Origin: Anaerocolumna jejuensis DSM 15929
Lineage (GTDB): Bacteria > Bacillota > Clostridia > Lachnospirales > Lachnospiraceae
Direction of reading: 5' to 3'
DNA length: 64,000 bases
NCBI RefSeq assembly: GCF_900142215.1
Contig: NZ_FRAC01000026.1
Location: 32,671 to 96,670 of the forward strand
The number at the start of each line of letters is the position of its first letter. The first letter of the stretch is position 1. Shown piece by piece: positions 55,301 through 63,616 of this stretch. A model generated the notes under the pieces. It was given only the letters and a program-made list of their open reading frames with translations, was not told the origin of the DNA and did no database searches. Both the position numbers and the translations under genes were made by a program.

Positions 55301-55683
55301 CTGTCGTTTCTCTGTCCTTGATAGGAACCACGGGAACCTTGTGTACTATTATTATGCTCTGTAAAACCGGTTCTTTGTGTGTTCTGTCCACCATCCACAG
55401 AAGCTGTCTGAGATTTGTTAAACTGGTTACTCGGTGCAGTTTCCGCCTTCTTTTCTTTATTTTCCGCCGCCAATGCTGTTGCTGCTACGGAACTGCTTTT
55501 CTCAGTCTGACCAGTCTGACCTGACTGGGGAGCGAAATGCCCTTTTACCATGTTAATCTCCTTATCATCAATGCTGCTCATGTGGCTTTTGACATCCACA
55601 CCTTTATCATTTAGAAAGCCTACAATATCCTTGCTGTGTATATTAAATTCTTTTGCCAGTTCATATATTTTGATTTTTGCCAT
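52312..55683 (-). CDS. infB: translation initiation factor IF-2 with expanded Gly/Asn/Gln-rich repeats
   Basis: GTPase that places fMet-tRNA on the 30S subunit. 1123 residues, long for the family because residues ~75-480 are a low-complexity N/G/Q/R-rich stretch including five to six tandem 13-residue units (NNNGGTGQGQYNR). IF2_N domain at the start (MAKIKIYELAKEFNIHSKD) and again before the G domain (ILTIKELADKMKMPAATLVK). G domain: GHVDHGKTSLLDA (P-loop), GGITQHIGAY (switch I), DTPGHEAF, NKIDKP, and SAHTKEGI. C-terminal domains complete. Start moved to the ATG with GGAGG 9 bases upstream, five codons inside the frame. Confidence 0.97.
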   Translation of the reverse strand: MAKIKIYELAKEFNIHSKDIVGFLNDKGVDVKSHMSSIDDKEINMVKGHFAPQSGQTGQTEKSSSVAATALAAENKEKKAETAPSNQFNKSQTASVDGGQNTQRTGFTEHNNSTQGSRGSYQGQRNDRDGYNNRNNQGQRPDGNQRNYNDNSERRPHQQGVRQDQGQRPEREGFTRAQGAQTQGAQGQGAHAQGQGTHAQGSDRPPYQRQDQGQRADREGFTRAQGAHNQGQGQNTPYRQGNQNNQNRPYGENRSQGQYGQQGNGGRPQNDRGGSNQGYSAGGANRPYGNNSYGNNNQGQYNRNNNGGTGQGQYNRNNNGGTGQGQYNRNNNGGTGQGQYNRNNNGGTGQGQYNRNNNGGTGQGQYNRNSYGSTGQGYNRNNDGSGQGYNRNNDSQNRPSGNGQGRPYSGGGRPAGNGNGNGYRPYNGNSSNRNNGQSSDNRGYDRFGGMNKDKDDTNDNRRRSTGNRTDSTKKFDGPIGMSRSDSVSVRNSRVNKNAKNTKNSYEKDFHNENNDEIKLPKKGQFIKPKAVQLENKEDEIKTIILPDILTIKELADKMKMPAATLVKKLFLSGKMVSINQEITFEEAEEIAIEYEIIAEHEVKVDVIKELLKEEEEDASTLVKRPPVVCVMGHVDHGKTSLLDAIRETNVTSHEAGGITQHIGAYVVEVNGEKITFLDTPGHEAFTSMRMRGAQSTDIAILVVAADDGVMPQTIEAISHAKAAGIQIIVAINKIDKPSANIERVKQELTEYELVAEDWGGDTIFVPVSAHTKEGIEQLLEMIILTSELVELKANPDRNARGIVIEAELDKGRGPVATVLVQKGTLHVGDSIAIGSAYGKVRAMMDDKGRRVKDAAPSTPVEILGLNEVPDAGEIFIATDTEKEARAISETYISQGREKLLEDTKAKLSLDGLFSQIKAGNIKELNIIIKADVQGSVEAMKQSLLKLSNEEVAVRIIHGGVGAINESDVNLASASNAIIIGFNVRPDNVAKDKAESEKVDLRLYRVIYNAIEDVESAMKGMLEPIYEEKVIGHAEVRQVFKASGLGIIAGSYCLDGKIQRGCFSRISREGVQIFEGNLASLKRFKDDVKEVAAGYECGLVFEKFNDIKEFDQVEFYIMEEVPRK
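54565..54800 (-). repeat. 39-bp tandem repeats inside infB
   Basis: Five full units plus partial ones of 39 bases, the middle ones differing at only one or two positions, coding for GTGQGQYNRNNNG. Period is a multiple of three so length changes keep the frame. Near-identity suggests recent slippage or unequal exchange. Confidence 0.9.
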
Positions 55684-55701
55684 ACTTACTACCTCCACTT
55701 A

Positions 55702-56085
55702 TCATGACTCAGAGCTTTCGCCGCTTGAATCATTCTTTAACATGTTCAGTTGCTTTTCTACCATATCAGCCAGACCTTTGTCTAAGAGAACCAGGGAAGC
55801 CCTGAATTCTTTTCCAATAGCATGACCGAGTTTTGTCTTATCACCAAAAAAGTAAATCGGCACTTTATAGTAAGTACACATATTGGAAAACATCTTTTTT
55901 GTATTATCCGACGCTTCGGCGGAAACCAAAACAAGCTTTGCCTTTCCTTCCTTTACGGCCTTTTCGGTCATAAATTCACCGCTTGAGAGCCTTCCAGCTT
56001 TTGCTGCTAAGCCAATATAAGAAAATACTTTTTTTTCAATATTCTGTTCTGTCGTTGTGCTATTGTTTTCATATGCCAAGTCCAT
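55702..56085 (-). CDS. ylxQ: L7Ae-family ribosomal/RNA-binding protein
   Basis: 127 residues, L7Ae/L30e-like fold that binds kink-turn RNA: VFSYIGLAAKAGRLSSGEFM, KAKLVLVSAEASDNTKKMF, and VPIYFFGDKTKLGHAIGK. An acidic/Ser-rich tail follows. Its start overlaps the end of ylxR by 17 bases, and infB follows at 18 bases. Exact role in Bacteria is not settled; k-turn binding is family knowledge. Confidence 0.92.
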   Translation of the reverse strand: MDLAYENNSTTTEQNIEKKVFSYIGLAAKAGRLSSGEFMTEKAVKEGKAKLVLVSAEASDNTKKMFSNMCTYYKVPIYFFGDKTKLGHAIGKEFRASLVLLDKGLADMVEKQLNMLKNDSSGESSES

Positions 56086-56344
56086 TCAGCTCCTTCTTCA
56101 ATTCCTCGTACACCTCTCCGGGAATATTTACTTTCAAGGACCTTTCCAGACCTTTGCTCTTCATTGCCTTTACAAAACATTCTTCCGATTTGCAAAGGTA
56201 TGCGCCTCTTCCGTTCTTTTTGCCTGTGGCATCAAGCATTATAATATCCTCCGGTGTTTTTATAACACGGATCATTTCTTTTTTATTTTTCATTTCACCG
56301 CAGCCAATGCATTGCCGCTGGGGAATTTTCTTTACTGCTGCCAT
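56069..56344 (-). CDS. ylxR: YlxR (RNaseP modulator RnpM-type) RNA-binding protein
   Basis: 91 residues with the DUF448 signature RQCIGCGEMKNKKEMIRVI and GRGAYLCKSEECFVKA. Proteins of this family bind RNA, one being reported as a modulator of RNase P. Conserved location between nusA and ylxQ. Start has AAAGGAAATGG-type sequence overlapping. Confidence 0.93.
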   Translation of the reverse strand: MAAVKKIPQRQCIGCGEMKNKKEMIRVIKTPEDIIMLDATGKKNGRGAYLCKSEECFVKAMKSKGLERSLKVNIPGEVYEELKKELNGLGI

Positions 56345-56350
56345 TTCCTT

Positions 56351-57403
56351 TTACCATCCAATTTCGTCAGCCTGGGTCTCACTCTTGATATCAATCTTAA
56401 AGCCGGTTAATCTCGCAGCCAGGCGGGCATTCTGCCCTTCCTTGCCGATTGCCAGAGAAAGCTGGTAATCCGGTACAATAACACGGGCGCTCTTTTCCGG
56501 CTCGTCTACGGAAACAGCCACTACCTTGGCAGGGCTTAAAGCATTCTCTATGAGAATGGCAGGGTCCTCGCTCCAGTTAATGATATCGATTTTTTCTCCC
56601 CTGAGCTCATTTACAATCGCATTTACTCTGGCACCGTTGATACCGACACAGGCTCCCACAGGGTCAACATCCGAATTGTTGGAGTGAACTGCTATTTTGG
56701 TCCTGGAACCGGCCTCTCTTGATATGCTCTTGATTTCTACGGTTCCGTCCTTTACTTCCGCAACCTCAGCTTCAAACAGCCTCTTAACCAATTCAGGGTG
56801 AGTTCTGGAAACTGTTATCTTCGGTCCCTTGGTGGTATCCTTTACTTCCAGCACATATAATTTGATACGGTCCGTAGGTCTGAAATGTTCTCCCTTCACC
56901 TGCTCATTTTCCGTAAGGACAGCATCCACTTTTCCAAGGTTAATACTTACATTATTTCCTACATAGCGCTGTACGATACCGGTTACTACATCTTTTTCTT
57001 TACTGTAATACTGGTTATACAATACTTTTCTTTCTTCTTCCCGGATTTTTTGTACGACTACCTGCTTTGCCTTCTGGGCAGCAATACGTCCAAAATTCTT
57101 AGGAGTTACTTCCACATTAACGATGTCGCCGATATCATTCCTGGGAAACTTTAATCTTGCTTCCACAACACTGATCTGGGTAACAGGGTCCGCTACGGTT
57201 TCTACGATTTCTCTTTCTGCGTAGACATTTACAGCTCCTGTTTCTCTGTTTATATTAACCTTGATATTATCCGCCTTACCAAAATGGTTCTTACAGGCAG
57301 CTACCAATGAGTTTTCCATGGCTTCCAACAGAATTTCCTTACTGATATCTTTTTCTCTCTCTATCTGATTTAATGCGTCAATTAACTCTTTGTTACCGTT
57401 CAT
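56351..57403 (-). CDS. nusA: transcription termination/antitermination factor NusA
   Basis: 350 residues, the short Firmicute form without C-terminal acidic repeats. N-terminal RNA-polymerase-binding domain (NKELIDALNQIEREKDISKE), S1 domain (~135-200, DVVTGIVQRYVGNNVSINLG), and KH1/KH2 with DPVGACVGINGARVNAIV and LAIGKEGQNARLAARLTG. AGGAGG precedes the ATG. Second gene of the operon after rimP. Confidence 0.97.
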   Translation of the reverse strand: MNGNKELIDALNQIEREKDISKEILLEAMENSLVAACKNHFGKADNIKVNINRETGAVNVYAEREIVETVADPVTQISVVEARLKFPRNDIGDIVNVEVTPKNFGRIAAQKAKQVVVQKIREEERKVLYNQYYSKEKDVVTGIVQRYVGNNVSINLGKVDAVLTENEQVKGEHFRPTDRIKLYVLEVKDTTKGPKITVSRTHPELVKRLFEAEVAEVKDGTVEIKSISREAGSRTKIAVHSNNSDVDPVGACVGINGARVNAIVNELRGEKIDIINWSEDPAILIENALSPAKVVAVSVDEPEKSARVIVPDYQLSLAIGKEGQNARLAARLTGFKIDIKSETQADEIGW

Positions 57404-57489
57404 TTTCTGTGAATCCTCCTCTTTTCTCCTTCTATTAGGGTTTTATACTTGTGAAAATCAAAATACAATTTTCACTTTTTAGGGAATAA

Positions 57490-57963
57490 TTAAAAATCAA
57501 ATGCAAGGCGTATTAAAGAAATGTTCTGTCTTGGGATATCCATGGTCTCGCCTTCTTCAAATTCCAGGGTTATCTTTTCTTCATCGTAAGCCTGTAATAT
57601 GCCTGTAAATTGCTTTTGCTTCTCGATTGCCTTATAAAGCTTTACATCCACTTCTTCACCAAGGCTTCTCTTAAAATCCTTTTCTTTCTTAAGCTGTCTG
57701 CCAAGGCCCGGTGAGCTGACTTCTAAAATATAGGCATCCGGTATAAAATCATGCTTATCCAATAAATCGCTTAATGCCCTGCTGACTAACTCACAGTCAT
57801 CAACGGTGATACCACCCGTTTTATCAATATAAGCCCTAAGATACCAGTTGCTTCCTTCCTTTACATATTCCACATCCACTAATTCAAACTGATGCTCGGA
57901 TATGATTGGCTCCAGCAGCTGCTCTGTCTTCAGTTCATAGTCTTCTTTCTTTGTCATCTTCAC
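57490..57963 (-). CDS. rimP: ribosome maturation factor RimP
   Basis: 157 residues, needed for 30S assembly. LEPIISEHQFELVDVEYVKE, LRAYIDKTGGITVDDCE, ILEVSSPGLGRQLKKEKDF and a C-terminal SH3-like domain ending in QNISLIRLAFDF are typical. First gene of the ribosome-maturation/translation operon; a terminator of the his operon lies 20 bases upstream. Start is a GTG, or the ATG two codons later. Confidence 0.96.
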   Translation of the reverse strand: MKMTKKEDYELKTEQLLEPIISEHQFELVDVEYVKEGSNWYLRAYIDKTGGITVDDCELVSRALSDLLDKHDFIPDAYILEVSSPGLGRQLKKEKDFKRSLGEEVDVKLYKAIEKQKQFTGILQAYDEEKITLEFEEGETMDIPRQNISLIRLAFDF

Positions 57964-57983
57964 CTAAACCTTTCTATAAATAC

Positions 57984-58010
57984 AAAGAGTGGACTTTCGT
58001 CCACTCCTTT
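57984..58010 (-). terminator. terminator of the his operon
   Basis: GAGTGGAC-gaaa-GTCCACTC on the minus strand (8-bp perfect stem, GNRA-type tetraloop), followed by TTTGTATTTATAG. Confidence 0.8.
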
Positions 58011-58093
58011 CAAATACTTTTACACTCTCAATTAAGCATTATATCATCATATCATATGGAAATCAAGTATTATTTCCCAAATTCTTGATTTTC

Positions 58094-59503
58094 TCATCTT
58101 CTATGGGCTAATTCCTTAACAATATCTTTCCAATCCAAGCCGCACTCTGCCATCAGCACCATCATATGATACAAGAAATCAGAAATTTCATACTTTAATT
58201 CGGAAGAATCGGGGTTCTTCGCAGCTATTATGATTTCTGCCGCTTCTTCTCCGCATTTCTTTAATATCTTATCAATCCCCTTATCAAAAAGATAATTGGT
58301 ATAGGAGCCTTCCTTGGGATGTTCCTTACGGTCCATAATTACGCTATATACCTCATCCAGCACGGTCAGGGGATTTGTATCATCATAAGGTTTTTTATAG
58401 GTCTCCTCAAAAAAGCAGGTGGGATTTCCCGTATGGCAGGCAGGTCCTACCTGGCGAACCCTGGCAAGCAAAGTATCCTTATCACAATCTATGGTCAGTG
58501 ACTTTACATACTGGAAATGGCCCGAGGTCTCCCCCTTTAGCCAAAGCTTGCTGCGGCTTCTGCTGTAATATGTCATTCTGCCCGTCTCAACGGTTTTATT
58601 ATAAGCTTCCTCATTCATATAGGCAACCATCAGGACTTCCTTGGTCTTATAATCCTGTACCACTACGGGTAACAGTCCGTCGTTGTTTTTCTTCATCTGG
58701 GAAAAAGGAATACTGCTCTCATAGGTATTTACAGAGATATTTTCTTGCTTCAAAGCCTTCTTTATGGTATATAAATTTTCTTCCCTACCATAATCTGCTA
58801 TAATTCCTTCTGTCCTATCCTCTGACAGTTCCTCCTTTACCCCAAGCCAAGCCTCCAGTTCTTCGGATGCCGCTTTTTTCTCCTGACATTCTAAGCTGTT
58901 GCTCTTAATAAAGAAAGGAAGCTGGGTTTCCAGCAAATTCTTGTTCCCTGTCTGTGTTTCACTCTTGCTCCCATTGCATACCGCAGACAGTTCTGGCGTA
59001 CTGCCATGAATAACAGTATTTGAAAGTGCTTTTCCTTCACACTTTTCTATGATAAGAGCCGAAACAAATTCTTCTGCCCAAGTTATCAGGCTTTTGTTAT
59101 CCTCTTCTTCCTTAACCTCAAGATAAATCCTCTCTTTGCCAAAGCGGGCGGATGCTTCTTTTAACGCCTTCATTCCGGAAGTTTCTTCCTCCGTATGCTC
59201 CCACTTTCCTGATGCGCCTCTTAAATCGCAGGCATTAACGGCCATGGCCTTGGCACCGGTATAAAGTGCCTTCTTCACATCTTCAAACCGCTCTAAATGA
59301 CAGCTTATTACAATGGGGATATCAACCTGTTTCGCCAGTTCTCCCGCAGCCTTTAAAAATTCTTCCTTGGAGGAATAGTCTTTCGCATCACAGCTTATAT
59401 ACAGCTCATCGGCCCCATAAGCCTCATAGGCTGCCCCCTGTGTTAAGAATTCCTCGGTATTTTCTCTATTGTAAACCATCCACGGTATAAGCTTCTTTTG
59501 CAT
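58094..59503 (-). CDS. hisIE: phosphoribosyl-AMP cyclohydrolase / phosphoribosyl-ATP pyrophosphatase with N-terminal HisA/HisF-like domain and repeat insertion
   Basis: Second and third steps of histidine synthesis. 469 residues, about twice the usual HisIE. Residues ~1-150 resemble a degenerate HisA/HisF barrel (GADELYISCDA, AKQVDIPIVISCHLERFEDV, YTGAKAMAVNACDLRG) lacking the catalytic Asp of HisF near the N-terminus (WMVYN instead of CLDV). HisI (~245-350): YMNEEAYNKTVETGRMTYYS, RQVGPACHTGNPTC with metal-binding Cys. HisE (~365-465): YLFDKGIDKILKKCGEEAAE. A 26-codon palindromic repeat is inserted at ~155-185, in the linker. hisB lies 19 bases upstream. Confidence 0.92.
   Translation of the reverse strand: MQKKLIPWMVYNRENTEEFLTQGAAYEAYGADELYISCDAKDYSSKEEFLKAAGELAKQVDIPIVISCHLERFEDVKKALYTGAKAMAVNACDLRGASGKWEHTEEETSGMKALKEASARFGKERIYLEVKEEEDNKSLITWAEEFVSALIIEKCEGKALSNTVIHGSTPELSAVCNGSKSETQTGNKNLLETQLPFFIKSNSLECQEKKAASEELEAWLGVKEELSEDRTEGIIADYGREENLYTIKKALKQENISVNTYESSIPFSQMKKNNDGLLPVVVQDYKTKEVLMVAYMNEEAYNKTVETGRMTYYSRSRSKLWLKGETSGHFQYVKSLTIDCDKDTLLARVRQVGPACHTGNPTCFFEETYKKPYDDTNPLTVLDEVYSVIMDRKEHPKEGSYTNYLFDKGIDKILKKCGEEAAEIIIAAKNPDSSELKYEISDFLYHMMVLMAECGLDWKDIVKELAHRR
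58956..59046 (-). repeat. palindromic coding-type repeat inside hisIE (copy D)
   Basis: Full 78-base unit (58956 to 59033) plus the first ~10 bases of the next. Codon-by-codon alignment with copies A and C2 without gaps: KCEGKALSNTVIHGSTPE, LSAVCNGSKSE. The central stem is damaged (TTCTGGCGTA instead of TCTGCGGTA), the oldest-looking pairing of the set. Frame stays open. Confidence 0.85.
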
Positions 59504-59522
59504 GACTGCCTCCTATCACTCT

Positions 59523-60113
59523 TTATTCTATCATTCCTTTTGTAGAGAGAACATCCTTTATTCTGCTGTCAAAGGAAGATGCTTCATCCAATGCCTTTGC
59601 AAAGGCCTTAAAAGCTGCCTCGATAATATGGTGGGTGTTGCTGCCATGGATTTTTTTAATATGAAGGTTCATACCGGCACTGTAGGATAAAGCATAGAAG
59701 AATTCCTGTATCAGCTCCGTATCAAGCTCTCCTGCCATGGGAGCCAGACTTCCAAGGTCACATACCAGGTAAGGCCGTCCCGATAAATCCACGGCACATA
59801 ATACAAGGGTTTCATCCATGGGAAGCAGAAAATTGCCAAAGCGCTTAATTCCTGTTTTCTCTCCCAGGGCCTGGCGGATTGCCTGCCCTAATACAATCCC
59901 GGTGTCTTCCACCGTATGGTGTCCGTCCACATGAAGGTCACCCTCTACTGTAATTTCCAAATCAAAAAAGCCATGTTTGGTAAAGCCCTCCAGCATATGG
60001 TCAAAGAAACCGATACCTGTCTTGATATTGGCTTCACCGGTTCCGTCCAGATTGATGGAAAGCGTGATATTTGTTTCTCTTGTTTTTCTCTCTATCCTGC
60101 TTTTTCTTTCCAT
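59523..60113 (-). CDS. hisB: imidazoleglycerol-phosphate dehydratase
   Basis: Step six of histidine synthesis. 196 residues, the monofunctional form. Mn-binding His motifs: GFFDHMLEGFTKHG, DGHHTVEDTGI, and the repeat half with LHIKKIHGSNTHHIIEAAFKA. Starts 2 bases after hisD, so translation is probably coupled. Confidence 0.97.
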   Translation of the reverse strand: MERKSRIERKTRETNITLSINLDGTGEANIKTGIGFFDHMLEGFTKHGFFDLEITVEGDLHVDGHHTVEDTGIVLGQAIRQALGEKTGIKRFGNFLLPMDETLVLCAVDLSGRPYLVCDLGSLAPMAGELDTELIQEFFYALSYSAGMNLHIKKIHGSNTHHIIEAAFKAFAKALDEASSFDSRIKDVLSTKGMIE

Positions 60114-60115
60114 CC

Positions 60116-61417
60116 CTATTCCTCCTCTTCAAAACGTACAGCGATTGAATTGGCATGGGCTGTAAGGCCTTCCGCTCTGGCAAAACGGACAATGTCCTTG
60201 TAAACCGGCTCCAGAGCTTCTCTGGAATAGGAAATAATGCTGGATTTCTTTATATAATCATCCACACTTAAAGGGGAGAAGAATTTAGCGGTTCCGTTGG
60301 TGGGAAGCACGTGATTGGGTCCTGCATAATAGTCCCCCAATGGTTCACTGCTGTACTCTCCAAGAAAGATTGCTCCGGCATTCTGTATCTTTGTCATAAG
60401 GGCAAAAGGGTCCCTGGTGAGGATTTCAAGGTGCTCGGAAGCTATCTCATTGGCTGTCTCCACTGCTTCCTCCAGATTGGAAGCTATCAGAATATAGCCA
60501 TAATTATCAAGGGACTTATTAATTATTTCTTTTCTGGATAATACTGCTGTAAATTTATCTACTTCTTCCGACACCTGATAAGCCAATTTCTCACTGGTGG
60601 TTATCAGGATGGCACTTGCCAGCTCATCATGCTCTGCCTGGGATAAAAGGTCGGCAGCCACATATCTGGGATTGGCGGTTTCATCAGCCAGGACCAGTAT
60701 TTCACTGGGACCTGCAATGGAATCAATACTTACATGGCCGTATACGGCCTTCTTTGCCAGTGCCACATAGATATTCCCCGGCCCTACAATCTTATCCACC
60801 TTCTTTATGGATTCCGTTCCATGGGCAAGTGCTGCTATTGCCTGTGCTCCTCCTGCCTTGTAAATCTCCGTGACCCCTGCTTCCTTGGCAGCCACCAGGG
60901 TTCCGGCATAAATCTTTCCTTCACTATCCGGCGGTGTGGTCATGGCAATGCGTTTTACTCCTGCTACCTTTGCCGGTATGACGTTCATTAGAACGGAGGA
61001 GGGATAAGCTGCCTTTCCTCCCGGCACATATACTCCCACGGAAGCCAGTGGGGTAACCTTCTGTCCCAATATAATACCGCTTGGCTCACTGTCAAACCAA
61101 CTGTACTGCTTTTGTTTTTCATGATAGGCTCTGATGTTTTCTGCGGATTTCCGGATAACCTGCACTACCTCCGGGTCTATCAGGCGGTAGGCTTCCTCTA
61201 TCTCTTCCGGTGTGACACGGATGGTATCCTTATCAATCTCTGCCCTGTCAAAGCGCTTTGTATATTCAAAAAGAGCTGAATCCTTTCTGGTCTTAACTCC
61301 TTCAATAATTTCAGCTACAGCTTTTTCATAAGCTTCATACTGGTTTGGACTTCTCTTTAACAGGTTCTTTAGAATATCTTCCTTTAACTCTTTTTCTAAC
61401 CTTGCTATCCTCATCAT
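60116..61417 (-). CDS. hisD: histidinol dehydrogenase
   Basis: Last two steps of histidine synthesis, NAD-dependent oxidation of histidinol. 433 residues. PGGKAAYPSSVLMN, VDKIVGPGNIYVALAKK, DSIAGPSEILVLADE, LLSQAEHDELASAILIT, NHVLPTNGTAKFFSPLSV are the hallmark strings, containing the Zn-site Gln/His and the catalytic Glu/His region. Two ATGs in tandem at the start after AGAGG; the second has the better spacing. A gap of 132 bases to hisG is AT-rich and otherwise empty. Confidence 0.97.
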   Translation of the reverse strand: MMRIARLEKELKEDILKNLLKRSPNQYEAYEKAVAEIIEGVKTRKDSALFEYTKRFDRAEIDKDTIRVTPEEIEEAYRLIDPEVVQVIRKSAENIRAYHEKQKQYSWFDSEPSGIILGQKVTPLASVGVYVPGGKAAYPSSVLMNVIPAKVAGVKRIAMTTPPDSEGKIYAGTLVAAKEAGVTEIYKAGGAQAIAALAHGTESIKKVDKIVGPGNIYVALAKKAVYGHVSIDSIAGPSEILVLADETANPRYVAADLLSQAEHDELASAILITTSEKLAYQVSEEVDKFTAVLSRKEIINKSLDNYGYILIASNLEEAVETANEIASEHLEILTRDPFALMTKIQNAGAIFLGEYSSEPLGDYYAGPNHVLPTNGTAKFFSPLSVDDYIKKSSIISYSREALEPVYKDIVRFARAEGLTAHANSIAVRFEEEE

Positions 61418-61549
61418 GACCTCTTTTCTGAATATGGAAAGAATTCCTTATTCCTTCGTACCGTTAAGTTTTCTGCCTCACTGATTATATCACTTCTACC
61501 ATTCTTACTATTTTCTTAATATAATTGCTTATTCATCAAATTTATTTTA

Positions 61550-62197
61550 CTACCTGGCTCTTGCAAGTACTTCCCTTAAATCAGTTATCAGCTTGTTGAT
61601 TCTCTCCTGCTCCATCTTCATACTTACCTGGTTTACGACCATTCTGGCAGAAAGACCGCAGATTTCCTCCAGGACCTCCAGGCCATTCTCCCTTAAGGTG
61701 GAGCCGGTCTCTACGATGTCCACAATAACCTCTGATAATCCAACAATAGGAGCAAGCTCGATGGACCCATTAAGCTTAATGATTTCTACTGTCTGGTGCT
61801 TCTTATTATAGAAATAGTCCTTGGCAATGTTGGGATACTTGGTGGCCACCCGGATTAATTCCCCGTGATGCAGCAGCTCTTTTGCCGACAAGGGGCCGGC
61901 TACGCACATCCTGCATTTTCCAAAGCCCAAATCTATGACCTCATAGAGCTTTCTGCCTTCCTCCAGAATCGTATCCTTTCCCACCACGCCGATGTCGGCT
62001 GCTCCATATTCCACATAGGTCGGGACATCATTGGCCTTTGCCAGGAATATCTTAATTTTCTGCTCTTCATTTACAAATATCAGTTTTCTGGAATCCGGGT
62101 CCTTCATCTCTTCACAGGTATATCCGACCTGTTCCAGTATTTCCATTGTCTTTTTGGCCAGCCTTCCTTTGGCTAAGGCAAATGTTAAATATCTCAT
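61550..62197 (-). CDS. hisG: ATP phosphoribosyltransferase, short form
   Basis: First step of histidine synthesis. 215 residues, so HisG of the short type that needs HisZ for activity and feedback inhibition. LTFALAKGRLAKKTMEILEQ, TYVEYGAADIGVVGKDTI, and the phosphate loop IVDIVETGSTLRENGLEV are present; the C-terminal regulatory ACT-like domain is absent as expected. hisZ lies 40 bases upstream. Confidence 0.97.
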   Translation of the reverse strand: MRYLTFALAKGRLAKKTMEILEQVGYTCEEMKDPDSRKLIFVNEEQKIKIFLAKANDVPTYVEYGAADIGVVGKDTILEEGRKLYEVIDLGFGKCRMCVAGPLSAKELLHHGELIRVATKYPNIAKDYFYNKKHQTVEIIKLNGSIELAPIVGLSEVIVDIVETGSTLRENGLEVLEEICGLSARMVVNQVSMKMEQERINKLITDLREVLARAR

Positions 62198-62237
62198 CTA
62201 TACACACTCTCCAAATATGAAATATACAGGTCTTTTA

Positions 62238-63503
62238 TCAGTTCAGAATTTCCGAAAGCCTTGCCGTATTGCTCTCCCCTGTCTGACAGTTAATTACCTC
62301 AACAAGATTTTCCTTTTCAAAGAAAAGAATACCGCCTACACTGTTCCGCTTACAATATTCTTTGTATTCTTCCAATGTATGCTCTTCCTCATAATTTATA
62401 AGCTCCACATTCATATCCTGGCTGCGGAACTGGTTTGCCAGAGCGATAGCGGTCTTACTCCATTCCTTCCGGTATAAGATCAGGGTATTATCCCCCCTGG
62501 TCTCTATCTCTATCTTCTGTCTCATAAGGGCCATCATAAGCTGGTCTGCCAATATGGCGATTCCGATAGCCGGTGCCGCCTTGCCAAACTGCCCCACCAG
62601 GTTATCATATCTTCCTCCGCTGGCTATGATATCCCCTGTGCCGTAGGTATAGGCCCGAAAGATAATCCCGGTATAATAATTGTATTGGCTTAGCATCCCC
62701 AGATCAAAGGTAATGTATTTTTCCAGTCCGTAAAGGGTCAGGAGTTCATAAACCTCCTCCAGCCTTTCAATGGCCTTTAGGGCTTTTTCATTCTTTGTAA
62801 GATTTTTGGCCTCTAAAAGGCGTTCCGGAGAGCCGAACAGCTCCGGCAGTGTAAGAAAGGCCTTCTTTAATTCTTCGCTGATTTCCTTTTCAGATAAGAG
62901 CTCTTCTACCCCAAACATATTCTTTTCTTCTATCAGGTTTCTAAGCTGTGCCTCTTCCTCTTTTGTAAAGCCGGCTTCCTTCGTGAGTCCATAGAAAAAT
63001 CCGGCTTCGCCGATTTCCACCTGAAACTCCTTCAGTCCGGTTTCCAGAAGGCATTCTATGGTCAATGCCAGCATTTCCGCATCTGCATTAACGGACGGGT
63101 CATTGATAAGCTCTGCTCCCAGCTGGGTAAATTCCTTCAGCTTTCCCTGATAGCTGGTGTTATTTATAAAAATACTCCCCATGTAACACAGACGGATGGG
63201 AAGCTCTTCTTCTTTGTAATATTTAGCGGCACACCGTGCAATGGAGGGTGTTATATCCGGTCTTAAAACCAGGGTGTTTCCTTCTCTGTCAACAAATTTG
63301 TACATGTCCTTCTGGGGAACCGTACCACGTTCCTGGTTAAAGATTTCAAAGAATTCAAAGGTTGGCGTCTGTATATCCCGAAAACCATGAAGTTCCATAA
63401 CATGATGGAGCTTACTCTGTATTTTAAGCTTCCTCTCACATTCATGGTTGTAAATGTCTCTGACCCCTTCCGGTGTATGCAGCAATTTATCGTTCATATC
63501 CAT
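62238..63503 (-). CDS. hisZ: ATP phosphoribosyltransferase regulatory subunit
   Basis: HisRS paralogue without aminoacylation that forms the holoenzyme with short HisG. ~421 residues. Motif 2-type strings FVDREGNTLVLRPDITPSIAR, and the HisRS-like YYTGIIFRAYTYGTGDIIASGGRYD. First gene of the operon. The frame begins at a TTG six codons upstream, but the ATG at 63503 or that at 63497 (AGG seven bases before) is more likely; ribosome sites are weak. Short HisG plus HisZ is usual in Firmicutes. Confidence 0.94.
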   Translation of the reverse strand: MDMNDKLLHTPEGVRDIYNHECERKLKIQSKLHHVMELHGFRDIQTPTFEFFEIFNQERGTVPQKDMYKFVDREGNTLVLRPDITPSIARCAAKYYKEEELPIRLCYMGSIFINNTSYQGKLKEFTQLGAELINDPSVNADAEMLALTIECLLETGLKEFQVEIGEAGFFYGLTKEAGFTKEEEAQLRNLIEEKNMFGVEELLSEKEISEELKKAFLTLPELFGSPERLLEAKNLTKNEKALKAIERLEEVYELLTLYGLEKYITFDLGMLSQYNYYTGIIFRAYTYGTGDIIASGGRYDNLVGQFGKAAPAIGIAILADQLMMALMRQKIEIETRGDNTLILYRKEWSKTAIALANQFRSQDMNVELINYEEEHTLEEYKEYCKRNSVGGILFFEKENLVEVINCQTGESNTARLSEILN

Positions 63504-63566
63504 ACCTGTTGGGAAATCCAACTGCTCCTACCTCAGTAGTTACTTTTCATTCCCTGCCACTGAACA

Positions 63567-63616
63567 GTTGAAAGAAGGAACCTGTGGCGACTCTTTCCTC
63601 TGAATTTTCTTTCAAC
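63567..63616 (-). promoter_or_regulatory. stem-loop in the his leader
   Basis: Ten-base perfect arms GTTGAAAGAA / TTCTTTCAAC with an inner GGAA/TTCC pair, between the promoter and hisZ in a ~270-base leader. No T-box sequence, no His-codon-rich leader peptide. May regulate the operon in a way I cannot name. Confidence 0.5.
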
